A stretch of 64,000 nt of DNA from Neobacillus kokaensis. Its GTDB lineage: Bacteria; Bacillota; Bacilli; Bacillales; Cytobacillaceae. Within the stretch, counting starts at the first letter, position 1, and each line of letters opens with the position of its first letter. Below the pieces are notes generated by a model. That model was not told the DNA's origin. It worked only from the letters and a program-made list of their open reading frames with translations, and did not search any database. Shown piece by piece: positions 27,663-37,146 of the stretch. The stretch lies in contig NZ_BNDS01000009.1 in NCBI RefSeq assembly GCF_014656545.1, positions 134,428 through 198,427 of the forward strand. Direction: 5' to 3'. The position numbers and the translations under genes are program-made.

Positions 27663-28946
27663 GTTTTTTCTTTTACAGTGGGCTCCGTAATCTGTTCCAT
27701 TTCGACTACCTTCTCGCTTTTAATGTTGGGAAGGGTTGTTCAGGCGGCCGGCGCAGGGGTAATCATGCCGCTGTTAATGACCGTATTTTTAACCATCTTT
27801 CCTCCTGAAAAACGGGGAGCAGCAATGGGGCTTATGGGTGTCGCCATTCTTTTTGCACCTGCCATAGGTCCGACTCTTTCAGGCTGGATTATTGGACATT
27901 ATTCTTGGCGGATATTATTTGATATTGTCATCCCGTTTGGAATATTGTCCATCCTCATGTCATTTGCTTGGATGATTGATGTTACAGAAATCACTAAACC
28001 AAAATTTGATACACCTGGGTTTATTTTTTCAACCGTTGGATTAGGATTTTTACTATACGGCTTTAGTGAAGCAGGTAATAATGGCTGGGATAGTACAGAA
28101 GTGCTGGTTTCACTTATTGTAGGTGCCATTGGATTAATAGCCTTCATCTGGCGTGAATTAACAACAGACCAGCCGATGCTGGAATTGCGTGTGTTTAAAT
28201 ATGATATTTTTGCCTTAACTACTGTCATTGGGATGATTATAAACATGGCTATGTTTGCTGCCATGATCTTACTGCCAATCTACCTGCAAAATATTCGCGG
28301 CTTCCCCGCCCTAGATTCAGGACTATTAATGCTGCCAGGAGCAATTGTCATGGCCATTATGATGCCGATTTCCGGAAGGCTGTTCGACAGGATGGGGGCA
28401 CGATGGCTTGCTGTTATTGGCCTAATTATTACTGTAATCACAACATGGCAATTTACAAAACTGACAACGTCAACATCCTATGGGTATATCATGCTGCTAT
28501 ATGTGATGCGGATGTTTGGTATGTCGTTTTTATCCATGACGGTACAAACAGAAGGGATGAACCAGCTGCCATTACGTCTGGCCGGCCACGGGACATCTGC
28601 TTCGAATACGGCGAGAACTGTTGCTGGGAGTCTTGGAACAGCCTTTCTTGTTACCGTTATGACAACAAGAAGTGATTATCATTCGGCTAATTTTTCTAAT
28701 GTCATCACAAGTGCCAATCCGTATTTGGCAAACAAACTAGCTGAACTTGGTCACGGAATTGCGGCAATGGCAGGAATTCCTGTCCAAAAAGGCCAAATGC
28801 TTGCCACAACAACAATTTATGGCCAAGCTGTAAAAGAGGCAACCATCAGCGGCATCAACGACGCCTTCGTGGTAGCTACAGGCATCGCCACAGTTGCCTT
28901 AATTCTTGCCTTTTTTATCAAAAGAGCAAAACCAACAGCTGAATAA
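27663..28946 (+). pseudogene. 5'-truncated DHA2-family MFS drug transporter
   Basis: A 422-codon frame encoding the EmrB/QacA type of drug:H+ antiporter from the middle of about helix 3 onward (LLMLGRVVQAAGAGVIMP is motif-C-adjacent sequence normally near residue 100). Family members have 14 helices and about 470-510 residues; the first two to three helices with motif A are missing. The coding sequence starts abruptly 3 bases after the dhaS terminator, with an in-frame stop at 27660 and no ribosome site before GTG 27678. This is best read as a deletion that fused the gene tail to the dhaS terminator. The remainder is intact to a normal C-terminus. Confidence 0.75.
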
Positions 28947-28950
28947 AAAC

Positions 28951-29000
28951 ATGGGGACGGCTCTCATGTTTCCTTTTTAGGAAACAGAAGGACCGTCCCT
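28951..29000. repeat. REP-like palindrome, family A
   Basis: ATGGGGACGGCTCTCATGTT at the left and GACCGTCCCTTTAC at the right, with inner TTTCCT/AGGAAA pairing. It lies between the converging MFS remnant and lysR-type gene. Confidence 0.7.
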
Positions 29001-29005
29001 TTACT

Positions 29006-29881
29006 TCATTGATTATTCAGCATTTTTAATAATTCTCTTAAGGCGAAGGAATGGTAGGCGTCTTTTTTTGTGATGATACCCAGATTCCAGTATAGGGTTG
29101 GGTTTTGTAATGGCACGATTTTGACGTTTTTGTTGGTTTGTTTTTGGTAAATTAATTTGGGCAGGAGAGCGATGCCAAGCTTTGCCGAGACAAGTTCTAG
29201 GATTAGGTCCCATTGCGAACTTTGGTAAGAGACCTGGGGAGTGAATCCTTCGCTCTTACAAGCATCGATAATATAATCATGCAGGGCAAAGTCTTCTGAG
29301 AATAAAATAAAGCTTTCATGTTGTAAATCTTTTAAAGTGACCGTCGTTTTTTGAGCCAGTTCGTGGTGCTCATGAATAAATAATACGAATTCGTCTTGAA
29401 AAAATGGAAAAGTATGAAACATTGCCTCATCAGCAGGTAAGACCACTATCCCAACATCAATCTTCGCCTCATCAATAAGCCGGCCGATTACCTTCGCTCC
29501 TAATTCAACCAACTCTAGTGTGACTTTCGGATATCTTTCATTAAATTGTTGGGCAATCATCGGGAAAAATAAAGTTCCTATAAGCGGTGGAATGCCAAAT
29601 TTTATTTCTCCCGCAGCAATGTCCCTCAGTTCATCCAGTAAAATATTTAACTCCGATAATGCAGCGAATGCTTTTTGACTCTGCTGATATACGATTCTGC
29701 CGGCATCAGTTAATCGCAGGTGTCTTGTCGAACGATCAAATAGTTCAACATCAAGCTCTTCCTCTAACTTTTTAACGGCTTTACTTAATGAAGGCTGTGT
29801 TAAAAATGAATGTGCAGCAGCATTAGTAAAGCTTTTAAAATCTGCTACTTCCATAAATGATTTTAAGTCCCTTAATTCCAT
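29006..29881 (-). CDS. LysR-family transcriptional regulator
   Basis: A 291-residue regulator with an N-terminal winged helix (ELRDLKSFMEVADFKSFTNAA, here residues 2-22, then TQPSLSKAVKKLE) and an effector-binding domain from about residue 90. ATG 29881 follows AGGTGA; the ORF can be extended by three codons but these overlap the ribosome site. It is divergent from the GntP/3-hydroxybutyrate dehydrogenase operon with a 250-bp gap, the usual arrangement for a LysR activator and its target. Confidence 0.9.
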   Translation of the reverse strand: MELRDLKSFMEVADFKSFTNAAAHSFLTQPSLSKAVKKLEEELDVELFDRSTRHLRLTDAGRIVYQQSQKAFAALSELNILLDELRDIAAGEIKFGIPPLIGTLFFPMIAQQFNERYPKVTLELVELGAKVIGRLIDEAKIDVGIVVLPADEAMFHTFPFFQDEFVLFIHEHHELAQKTTVTLKDLQHESFILFSEDFALHDYIIDACKSEGFTPQVSYQSSQWDLILELVSAKLGIALLPKLIYQKQTNKNVKIVPLQNPTLYWNLGIITKKDAYHSFALRELLKMLNNQ

Positions 29882-30132
29882 CTTGATCACCTATTTATTC
29901 CTTCTGGGCATATTATTGATTATTTTTATTCATTTTACATATAAATTAACGCGATGTAAACTATTATAGGAAAACAATTGAGGCGCTAATAACTAATCAA
30001 GGAGCGGCGAAAATCATTACGTTTTTTTGTTCGATTCTATGATTGATGTTATTTTAAGTATTTTACAAAAATAATTTATCAAGGCGTTCAAAGAAGATTA
30101 AAACTTTTACATATGAAAAGAGGTGAATGATA

Positions 30133-31419
30133 GTGTTTAGTATAATTGTAGGTTTAGTATTATTAATGGGGTTAGCTTATCTGGGCTGGTCGATCATATG
30201 GGTGGCGCCTCTTGCTGCTGGAATTGTTGCCATATTAAGTGGTTTGAATGTTTTTGACACGTATACCGGGACCTATATGGATGGTTTAGTAGGATTTGTT
30301 AAGAACTGGTTCCCTATTTTCTTATTAGGCGCTGTTTTTGGTAAACTGATGGAAGATACCGGATCAGCTCGGTCCGTTGCGAAAAAGGTCACACAATTAA
30401 TTGGAAAAAAACGTGCTATTTTAGGAGTATTAATTGCTTCTGCTTTATTAACTTATGGCGGTGTCAGCTTATTTGTCGTTGTGTTTGCCATCTATCCAAT
30501 TGCACTTGAATTATTCAGAGAAGCAAATGTCACTAGAAAGCTGCTTGTGCCAACCTTTGCACTTGGTGCCTTTACGTTTACCATGACGTCCATGCCAGGA
30601 ACACCGCAAATTCAGAACTTGATTCCAATGCAATATTTTCACACATCACCGACATCGGGAGTAATCGTTGGTATTATAACTACCATTATCATGGCTGTCG
30701 GCGGATATTTATGGCTGGCATTAAGAGCAAAGAAGTTTGCCGAAAGAAATGAAGTCTATACAGAACCAACTCATGCAGCTATTACAAATAAAAAAGGAGA
30801 GGAAAAATCGCCAAATTGGCTGCTTTCCTTAATTCCTCTTTTGGTTGTTGTAGTATTGTTGAATATTGTAAAATTGCAAGCCATCTATGCATTATTGCTG
30901 GGTATAATTAGTATCATGGTCATCCACTTCAAGTATTACAAGAAATTCATTTCTTCTATTAACGAAGGTGGAAAAGGTTCCGTCATGGCAATCTTAAATA
31001 CCAGTGCCGCTGTTGGATTCGGCGCGGTTATTGCTGCAGTACCTGCATTTGATCATATTACTTCATGGCTGCTTCATGTTTCTAGCAATCCGTTAGTTGC
31101 TGAAGCTCTTTCGGTACAAATCATGGCTATCATTACAGGATCAGCATCCGGAGGGATGGGGATTGCACTCACTACCCTTGGTAAAACTTTTTACCATATA
31201 GCACAGGTTACAGGATTAAGTCCTGATGTACTTCATAGAATTGCTGCCGTTGCTTCAGGCGCTTCAATATTTCCAAATAACGGTGCATTATTAACGCTTT
31301 TAGCGGTAACTGGTTTAAGTCATAAAGAAACGTACAAAGACGTATTTGTCGTTGCATTTCTTATTCCAACTATCGCATTGATTATCGGTGTTATCTTAGG
31401 TGCAATAGGTTTAGTATAA
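30133..31419 (+). CDS. GntP-family permease
   Basis: A 428-residue integral membrane transporter of the gluconate:H+ symporter family with about 12 hydrophobic segments and the conserved loops GKLMEDTGSARSVAKK and GSASGGMGIALTTLG. GntP relatives carry gluconate, hydroxy acids or 3-hydroxybutyrate. Placed 21 bases before a 3-hydroxybutyrate dehydrogenase gene, its probable substrate is D-3-hydroxybutyrate. GTG 30133 is preferred, seven bases after AGAGGTGA; ATG 30127 is too close to that site. Confidence 0.88.
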   Translation: MFSIIVGLVLLMGLAYLGWSIIWVAPLAAGIVAILSGLNVFDTYTGTYMDGLVGFVKNWFPIFLLGAVFGKLMEDTGSARSVAKKVTQLIGKKRAILGVLIASALLTYGGVSLFVVVFAIYPIALELFREANVTRKLLVPTFALGAFTFTMTSMPGTPQIQNLIPMQYFHTSPTSGVIVGIITTIIMAVGGYLWLALRAKKFAERNEVYTEPTHAAITNKKGEEKSPNWLLSLIPLLVVVVLLNIVKLQAIYALLLGIISIMVIHFKYYKKFISSINEGGKGSVMAILNTSAAVGFGAVIAAVPAFDHITSWLLHVSSNPLVAEALSVQIMAIITGSASGGMGIALTTLGKTFYHIAQVTGLSPDVLHRIAAVASGASIFPNNGALLTLLAVTGLSHKETYKDVFVVAFLIPTIALIIGVILGAIGLV

Positions 31420-31440
31420 TTTTGAGGGAGGAAATTTATC

Positions 31441-32217
31441 ATGGTTGAAAACAAAGTTGTCATTATTACTGGTTCTGGTCGGGGTATTGGGTTTGAAATT
31501 GGAAAGCATTTTGCTGAAAATGGAGCAAAAGTAGTTCTTTCCGATATCAACGAAGAAATGGTAAAAGAATCTGCTGAATCCTTGAAAAAATTAGGGTTTG
31601 AGTCAATCGGGATTAAAGCCGATGTAACTTCAGAAGAAGATCTTCAAAACCTAGTAAAAGTGGCGAAAGAAACTTACGGTACCGTCGATATTGTGATAAA
31701 TAATGCAGGTTTACAATATGTATCACCGATTGAAGATTTTCCAACAGAAAAGTTTGTATTAATGCACAAAATTATGCTGGTCGCTCCTTTTATTCTAACG
31801 AAGGCTGTTTTCCCAATTATGAAGGAACAAGGGTATGGTCGAATTATTAATATTGCTTCGATTAATGGATTAATCGGCTTTGCTGGCAAAGCAGCCTACA
31901 ATAGCGCCAAACATGGTGTCATTGGCTTAACAAAAGTGGCAGCCTTAGAAGGGGCAGAACATGGTATTACCGTTAATGCCTTATGTCCAGGCTATGTAGA
32001 TACACCGCTTGTCCGCGGACAAATGGCAGATTTAGCGAAGACTCGCAACGTTCCTGTTGAAGATGTCTTAGCAGAAGTTCTGCTTCCATTAGTTCCACAA
32101 AAAAGATTACTGGATGTTAGTGAAATTGCAGATTATGCTCTTTTCCTAGCAAGTGATAAAGCAAAAAGCGTAACAGGGCAGGCCGTTGTAATTGATGGCG
32201 GGTACACAGCGCAATAA
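31441..32217 (+). CDS. bdhA: D-3-hydroxybutyrate dehydrogenase (SDR)
   Basis: A 258-residue short-chain dehydrogenase that oxidises 3-hydroxybutyrate to acetoacetate with NAD. It has TGSGRGIG for cofactor, NNAG, the catalytic S-Y-K set (IASINGL, then AYNSAKHG), and the C-terminal lid LVPQKRLLDVSEIADYALF typical of this enzyme, ending DGGYTAQ. ATG 31441 follows GAGGGAGG. It forms an operon with the GntP permease and ends at a terminator. The rest of the acetoacetate route (CoA transfer, thiolase) is not in this locus. Confidence 0.92.
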   Translation: MVENKVVIITGSGRGIGFEIGKHFAENGAKVVLSDINEEMVKESAESLKKLGFESIGIKADVTSEEDLQNLVKVAKETYGTVDIVINNAGLQYVSPIEDFPTEKFVLMHKIMLVAPFILTKAVFPIMKEQGYGRIINIASINGLIGFAGKAAYNSAKHGVIGLTKVAALEGAEHGITVNALCPGYVDTPLVRGQMADLAKTRNVPVEDVLAEVLLPLVPQKRLLDVSEIADYALFLASDKAKSVTGQAVVIDGGYTAQ

Positions 32218-32254
32218 TTTTGTTCTATGTTTCTAAATTATAATAAAGTTAAAG

Positions 32255-32293
32255 AAGGCTCCGCCGTTAATGAATCGGCTAGAGCCTTTTTTT
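32255..32293. terminator. Terminator between converging genes
   Basis: AAGGCTC-CGCCG pairs with CGGCTAGAGCCTT and is followed by TTTTTTT on the plus strand. Confidence 0.8.
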
Positions 32294-32720
32294 AGTGTGA
32301 ATTTCCTTCCGTGAAAATCTGAAAAAACACACCAAATTTATCAATTACACTGCCATAGGCAGGGCTGAAGAAGGTTTCTTGGAGCGGCATCTCTACTTTA
32401 CCACCGTCTTTTAATGCATTGAAATATTTTCGAGCCTTTTCTTCGTCGTTTGTAGAAATACAGATCGTTACGTTTGTACCCATTTGATGAGCCTGGCCAG
32501 GGAAAGCATCAGAAAACATTATATCTGATTCACCAACTTTTATTGTTGCATGGCTGATCAAGTTTTTTGTATTCTCAGGAAGCGGGAATTCTGGGTTTTC
32601 TGGCATTTCTCCGAAGGATTGTTTGAAGAGAACTTGAGCGTCTAAAGCTTTTTCATAAAATTCAATTGCCTCATTAGCATTTCCATCCATTACAAAATAG
32701 GGGATCAAACGTACAGTCAT
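32292..32720 (-). CDS. VOC-family (PhnB-like) protein
   Basis: A 142-residue glyoxalase/bleomycin-resistance-fold protein. It starts with the PhnB-like pattern VRLIPYFVMDGNANEAIEFY and has the second repeat around NVTICISTNDEEKARKYF, ending in DKFGVFFQIF. Members bind metal and small molecules; the specific role is unknown. ATG 32720 follows AAGGAGCG. Single gene. Confidence 0.85.
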   Translation of the reverse strand: MTVRLIPYFVMDGNANEAIEFYEKALDAQVLFKQSFGEMPENPEFPLPENTKNLISHATIKVGESDIMFSDAFPGQAHQMGTNVTICISTNDEEKARKYFNALKDGGKVEMPLQETFFSPAYGSVIDKFGVFFQIFTEGNSH

Positions 32721-32968
32721 TAAAATCGCTCCTTATGTATAAATTATATTTCTAATTAATGCGATAATCATGTTAATCGCTCGATATTACTAAAAACAAC
32801 AGCATTTCCTATTATTACCGCTATTTTAATTATAAACCAAAGAACATTTGTTCGCAATATAGAAGTTGATTAATTTTGCGCATTAATACCAGAAAAGTTG
32901 AATTGGAAGAGGGATTTGTTTACGCTTAAAATAATTAGAAGAAAAGATTTTGACTGGAGAGCTTGTGG

Positions 32969-33529
32969 ATGGATGATAAAACTAAATGGAATGCGAAATA
33001 TAAAGAACGATTGAATGAACCGGAGGAACCGAAACCAAACAGTAGATTAAAGAGCTTGACCACATATTTCAGCGGGGGAACGGCACTTGATATCGCTTGC
33101 GGTCTTGGTGGTAACAGTATCCTTTTAGCAGAACATAACTATCTTGTCCAAGCGATCGATATATCGGACGTTGCCATCAAATTTGTTTAAGAACAAGCGG
33201 CAAAGAAACAGCTCAAAATCGATGCAAGGATTTATGATGTAACAAAATTGAATAACCTAATATGGGAAGATGGTACTTTCGATTTGGTGAATGTAACCTA
33301 TTATTTAGATCGAATGCTTTTTCCAATAGTAAAAAAAATCGTAAAAGAAAAAGGTTATTTTTTTATGGAAACCTTCTACGATTCACCTAATACTAAAGAA
33401 CAGGAGATTTCTAAGCAGTTCAAACTTCAGCCAAAAGAATTATTAAACGAATTCGCCGATTGGACAATTCATTACTTCGAAGAAAACGAAAGAGAGGGCC
33501 GTCAAACAATCCTATGCCAGAAAAAATGA
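32969..33529 (+). pseudogene. SAM methyltransferase interrupted by an in-frame stop
   Basis: A class I methyltransferase of about 186 codons. The first part contains motif I (ALDIACGLGGNSI) and the following AIDISDVAI strand. A TAA at 33188-33190 then interrupts the frame, after which the same frame continues with EQAAKKQLKIDARIYDV and the rest of a normal tellurite/TehB-like methyltransferase to a stop at 33529. One point mutation explains this. ATG 32969 follows TGGAGA. There is no good restart after the stop. Confidence 0.75.
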
Positions 33530-33531
33530 AA

Positions 33532-33585
33532 TGGGGAAGTTCCCTTGGTTTCATCCGATTTGATGAAACAGAAGAACCTTCCCCA
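33532..33585. repeat. REP-like palindrome, family A (GGGGAAGG variant)
   Basis: TGGGGAAGTTC with GGTTTCATC at the left, GATGAAACAG and AACCTTCCCCA at the right. It lies between the converging methyltransferase remnant and ypbS-type gene. Confidence 0.7.
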
Positions 33586-33591
33586 TAAGTG

Positions 33592-33846
33592 CTAAGCTTT
33601 TCTTGATACATATTCACGAACCATGTCAATGGTGACAATTTTTCGTTCTGGTATAAAGCGGAGGTTAATGTTATTTATTTGTTTGGTAACTGCATTTATT
33701 TTATCTGTTGTAAAGGGTTTGCCTTCTTTACATAAATTTATTGCTTCTTCAATATAGCTTTCCCGCTGTTGGTCCAGTTGTAGAAAAAATTGATATTCTT
33801 TATTTTGATTGGCTGCATGCTGGATTAACTCTTTATGTACGCTCAT
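33592..33846 (-). CDS. DUF2533 family protein (YpbS type)
   Basis: An 84-residue helical protein with the DUF2533 pattern (FLQLDQQRESYIEEAINLCK and VTIDMVREYVSRK). Function unknown; seen widely in bacilli. ATG 33846 follows TAGGAGTG. Confidence 0.75.
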   Translation of the reverse strand: MSVHKELIQHAANQNKEYQFFLQLDQQRESYIEEAINLCKEGKPFTTDKINAVTKQINNINLRFIPERKIVTIDMVREYVSRKA

Positions 33847-34010
33847 GATATCACTCCTAAGAATATGAATATAACGTAATCATATCATGAAATTAAAAAG
33901 GACTGTGAAAAAATTGTGGAGCAGGGCATTTTTTAGTTAAATAGGAAATAATGAATGAGTATATGTTATAATTTTTCAAACAAATTGTTTTAACCATATG
34001 GTTGAAAGGA

Positions 34011-34197
34011 GTGAATAAAGATATTTAGCCCTGTCTTTATTCGATCGCTTGTATATGCTGGCATAGGTTCTAACGCTCTAGCCATTATCGTTTGTCTGAT
34101 ATTTAGTGAATTCGTGTTCATTCCTGGAAAGTCAATGGTTTTAAGCATTTGGATTGCTGTTTATTTTATTCATAAAAAATTTCTAGGTACTTGGTAA
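34011..34197 (+). pseudogene. Small two-helix membrane protein gene with a probable 1-base frameshift
   Basis: AAAGGAGTGAATAAAG places a good ribosome site and GTG 34011, but GTG-AAT-AAA-GAT-ATT runs into TAG. If the G at 34020 is removed the frame becomes M-N-K-I-F-S-P-V-F-I-R and continues for 58 more codons to TAA 34195, encoding two hydrophobic helices (SLVYAGIGSNALAIIVCLIF and MVLSIWIAVYFI). The alternative, initiation at ATA 34021, would be very rare. Hence a frameshifted gene or a sequencing error. It ends 18 bases before the next gene. Confidence 0.5.
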
Positions 34198-34214
34198 ATT
34201 ATTTGGAGGAAAAT

Positions 34215-34697
34215 ATGTTAACTTTTGAAGAAAAACTTGCTATTATTGAACAATTCCCTGAATTGGAAAGAGTGAATGTATCACTTGGAAGGGTCAATTT
34301 CCAGTTTAATGAAAGTGTTTTTGATAAAAAAAATGTCGTTTATCACCTGCATCCAAACGGAAATGGCTTCGTCTATGGTGGACGTTTGACAAATTATCAG
34401 ACCGATCAAAAAGGAATGGTCAATATCCGGGATTATTCAGCTGACGAGTTAAAAAAAATCCTAAGAGAGTCCATTAACAGTTTGTCGGCTGCAGAAACTA
34501 TAAACTCAACCATTGAGGCAGCTATTGTAGGAGACAATCAAGAAGAACGCTGGGTAAATGAAAACAATGAAGTTCTTCTTTTAGTGTGTGAATTGGAGAT
34601 ATGGAATATTTATTTTGGACTAAATCTCGAAGAAACCTTTGACACCCGTGAAGAAGCGGAAATGTTTTTAGTGGATGAGGGATTTAGAAGAGCATAA
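34215..34697 (+). CDS. Hypothetical protein, 160 residues
   Basis: A soluble acidic protein I do not recognise. It has a beta-rich first half (VNVSLGRVNFQFNES, then VVYHLHPNGNGFVYGG) and a helical second half ending in LEETFDTREEAEMFLVDEGF. ATG 34215 follows TTGGAGG. It lies directly after the frameshifted small membrane protein and is followed by its own terminator. Confidence 0.65.
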   Translation: MLTFEEKLAIIEQFPELERVNVSLGRVNFQFNESVFDKKNVVYHLHPNGNGFVYGGRLTNYQTDQKGMVNIRDYSADELKKILRESINSLSAAETINSTIEAAIVGDNQEERWVNENNEVLLLVCELEIWNIYFGLNLEETFDTREEAEMFLVDEGFRRA

Positions 34698-34713
34698 ATG
34701 ATTATATTAAAAA

Positions 34714-34750
34714 AATTGGCCTGCTAATGAATAGCAGGCTAATTTTTTTT
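34714..34750 (+). terminator. Terminator
   Basis: GCCTGCTA pairs with TAGCAGGC and is followed by AATTTTTTTT. Confidence 0.85.
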
Positions 34751-34909
34751 GACAAATAGGCATATATATTTATTATTTATTGAATTATGGGAAAATTTAA
34801 TTAAATATATTGAATTTGCCATAAGTCTGTGTTACTCTTTGATTAGTAAAAATACGTGTGCTATAACAGATGAAAGACTACTATGATTTTAAAAGTCTTC
34901 AAAACAAAG

Positions 34910-34925
34910 TGTCGACAGGCGACAA
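34910..34925 (+). promoter_or_regulatory. Candidate GntR operator, copy 1
   Basis: TGTCGACAGGCGACAA, just before the gntR-type start. It matches a second copy upstream of the hydantoinase gene (35667) in 13 of its first 14 positions and contains a TGTCGACA palindrome. Confidence 0.5.
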
Positions 34926-34939
34926 GGATGGAGAGTAGG

Positions 34940-35611
34940 ATGGATTCTTTTTCGATAGAAAAACCAATTAGATATTATGATCAAGTTTATAATTCTATAA
35001 GAGAAATGATTGTAGAAGGAATATTAAAACCCGGAGACAGTATTTTTGAAGCGCGAATTGCAAGGCAGCTAAATATCAGCCGCAGTCCTGTCAGGGAGGC
35101 AGTCCGTGCATTAGAAAAAGAAGGTCTGTTGGTTATTGATGATAAATCCAGAATCACTGTCTATAAACCAACCATGAAGGACATTGTAGATATTTATGAA
35201 TGCCGGATGGCACTTGAATCATTAGCAGCGAGGCTGACAACTAGACTCGCTACGACTCAAGAATTACAAAACATTGAAAACACTGTACACATTTCAAAGC
35301 AATATCTAGTCAAAGAAGGGGAACATAACCGGCAGGCACTTATTACTGAAAACAGCCGTTTTCACGAGCTAATTATAAAATACAGTCAAAATAGAAGGTT
35401 AAAGAAACAGTTAAGAGATTTACATTCTCTAAGTCATTATTATCGTGTTCTAAACTTTAAAGGGGAGAACAGAGAATGGGTTGTTTATACTGAACATCAA
35501 GAAATTTTAGAACAAATGAAGCGAAGAGATGAGGATAAGGCTGCATTTATGATGAAAAAACACCTTGAAACTGACTTAAACCATTTAAAAGAAATTTTTG
35601 CGGAAATGTAA
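34940..35611 (+). CDS. GntR-family (FadR/FCD) regulator
   Basis: A 223-residue regulator: N-terminal winged helix (GILKPGDSIFEARIARQLNI, then SRSPVREAVRALEKEGLL) and a C-terminal all-helical FCD ligand domain with metal-site residues in YECRMALES and HELIIKYSQN. It opens the cluster that includes hydantoinase, MFS and racemase-family genes and is probably their repressor, ligand unknown. ATG 34940 follows GGAGAG; ATG 34928 is also in frame. Confidence 0.9.
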   Translation: MDSFSIEKPIRYYDQVYNSIREMIVEGILKPGDSIFEARIARQLNISRSPVREAVRALEKEGLLVIDDKSRITVYKPTMKDIVDIYECRMALESLAARLTTRLATTQELQNIENTVHISKQYLVKEGEHNRQALITENSRFHELIIKYSQNRRLKKQLRDLHSLSHYYRVLNFKGENREWVVYTEHQEILEQMKRRDEDKAAFMMKKHLETDLNHLKEIFAEM

Positions 35612-35666
35612 GCAAGCCCCCTCTAAGTTGTCATTAGTATGCAGTTTTAACATTTAACCATTATGC

Positions 35667-35680
35667 TGTCGACAGACGAC
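35667..35680 (+). promoter_or_regulatory. Candidate GntR operator, copy 2
   Basis: TGTCGACAGACGAC, 37 bp before the hydantoinase start, near-identical to the copy at 34910. The pair suggests one regulator controlling both its own gene and the catabolic genes. Confidence 0.5.
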
Positions 35681-35716
35681 GCAAATTAAAAACCTTATGA
35701 AAGGATGGACCTTAAA

Positions 35717-37120
35717 TTGAAGACAATTATTAAAAATGGCATTGTTGTGACTTCTACTGATACGTATAAGGCTGACCTATTAATTGAGAAGGGAATCATT
35801 AAACGTATTTCAGATCAGATTCTTCCCGAAACAGATGAAAAGGTTATTGATGCCAGCGGTCAATATATTTTCCCGGGCGGGATAGATGTACATACGCATC
35901 TTGCGTGGCCATTTCAAAGCACTGGAACTGCTGATGACTTTGTAAGCGGTACCAGAGCAGCCGCTGCAGGAGGAATTACTAGTATAATCAACTTTACAAA
36001 TCCGAAAAGAGGACAGACGCTTCTTGATAATTTACAAGAATGGAAGAAAAAAGGAGAACCCTCTTTAATAGATTACGGCTTTCATTCCATCATTAGTGAG
36101 TATAATGACCACGTCTTAGAAGAACTTCCCTTGCTTGCAGAACAAGAAGGTGTTACTTCTATAAAACTATTTATGGCTTACAAGGGAGAATTAATGGTCA
36201 ATGATCGTGAAATGTATAAAATTATGAAAAAGGCTGGCGAAGCTGGCATTATAACAAATGTTCATGCCGAGAACGGCGACATCATCGATGAATTGATTGC
36301 AGAAGCCATATCCAAGGGAAATACTGATCCAATCCATCACGCATACACCCGCCCGCCATTAACGGAAGCGGAGGCAACAGCAAGAGCGCTGGCGATAGCA
36401 GAAGCAGCCAATGCCCCGATTTACATTGTTCATGTCAGCTGCGCAGATGCACTGGAAAAGATAGAACAAGCTAAAAAACGCGATGTTCAGGTTGTTGCTG
36501 AAACATGCCCACATTATCTTGTTCTGGATGAAAGTTATTTATCTTTACCTGATTTTGAAAGTGGTAAATACATTTGTTCCCCGCCGCTGCGCGAAAAGTG
36601 GAACCAAGAATATCTTTGGAAAGGGATTTCCTCTGGGTTGATTACAACGGTTGGGTCGGATCATTGCCCATTTTTATTTAATGGACAGAAGACATTAGGA
36701 AGAGATAATTTTGCAAAGATTCCTAATGGTGTTCCGGGTCTAGAAGATATTTTCTCCATTGTTTATCACTTTGGCGTTCATGAAGGAAGGATTTCTTTGC
36801 AAAAATTTGTTGACGTCATATCCACTGGTCCAGCGAAAACCTTTGGACTTTATCCGAAAAAAGGCAGTATAGCCATAGGATTTGATGCTGACCTTGTCAT
36901 TTTCAATCCAAATACTTCAAGAGTTATCACGCATAAAAAACAGTATCAAAATGTTGATTATAACCTTTATGAAGGTATTGAAGTTCAAGGTGCCATCACT
37001 CAAGTTCTTTCACGCGGAGAAGTGATTGTTCAAGATGGATATGTTGTTGGCCACGAAGGACGCGGGCAGTATCTTTTTAGAAAGAAAATACCGGCTGGTC
37101 AATCAAGTGTTTCTTGTTAG
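35717..37120 (+). CDS. D-hydantoinase / dihydropyrimidinase family
   Basis: A 467-residue cyclic amidohydrolase that opens hydantoin-, dihydropyrimidine- or allantoin-type rings. The binuclear metal site is complete: GGIDVHTH, the carboxylated Lys in SIKLFMAYKGE, His in TNVHAENGD, His in YIVHVSCADA, and Asp in VGSDHCPF. The sequence is of the hydantoinase branch rather than the AllB allantoinase branch. TTG 35717 lies nine bases after AAAGGATG and gives the usual KTIIKNGIV start; ATG 35705 overlaps that site. No carbamoylase is in the cluster, so the ring-opened product must be handled by another enzyme. Confidence 0.88.
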   Translation: MKTIIKNGIVVTSTDTYKADLLIEKGIIKRISDQILPETDEKVIDASGQYIFPGGIDVHTHLAWPFQSTGTADDFVSGTRAAAAGGITSIINFTNPKRGQTLLDNLQEWKKKGEPSLIDYGFHSIISEYNDHVLEELPLLAEQEGVTSIKLFMAYKGELMVNDREMYKIMKKAGEAGIITNVHAENGDIIDELIAEAISKGNTDPIHHAYTRPPLTEAEATARALAIAEAANAPIYIVHVSCADALEKIEQAKKRDVQVVAETCPHYLVLDESYLSLPDFESGKYICSPPLREKWNQEYLWKGISSGLITTVGSDHCPFLFNGQKTLGRDNFAKIPNGVPGLEDIFSIVYHFGVHEGRISLQKFVDVISTGPAKTFGLYPKKGSIAIGFDADLVIFNPNTSRVITHKKQYQNVDYNLYEGIEVQGAITQVLSRGEVIVQDGYVVGHEGRGQYLFRKKIPAGQSSVSC

Positions 37121-37146
37121 TAAGACCCATTAAGTATAATCCCCGA

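Noticed and set aside
32969..33529. Two separate small genes
   Set aside because: Both parts lie in the same frame and together make one methyltransferase; the second part has no ribosome site.
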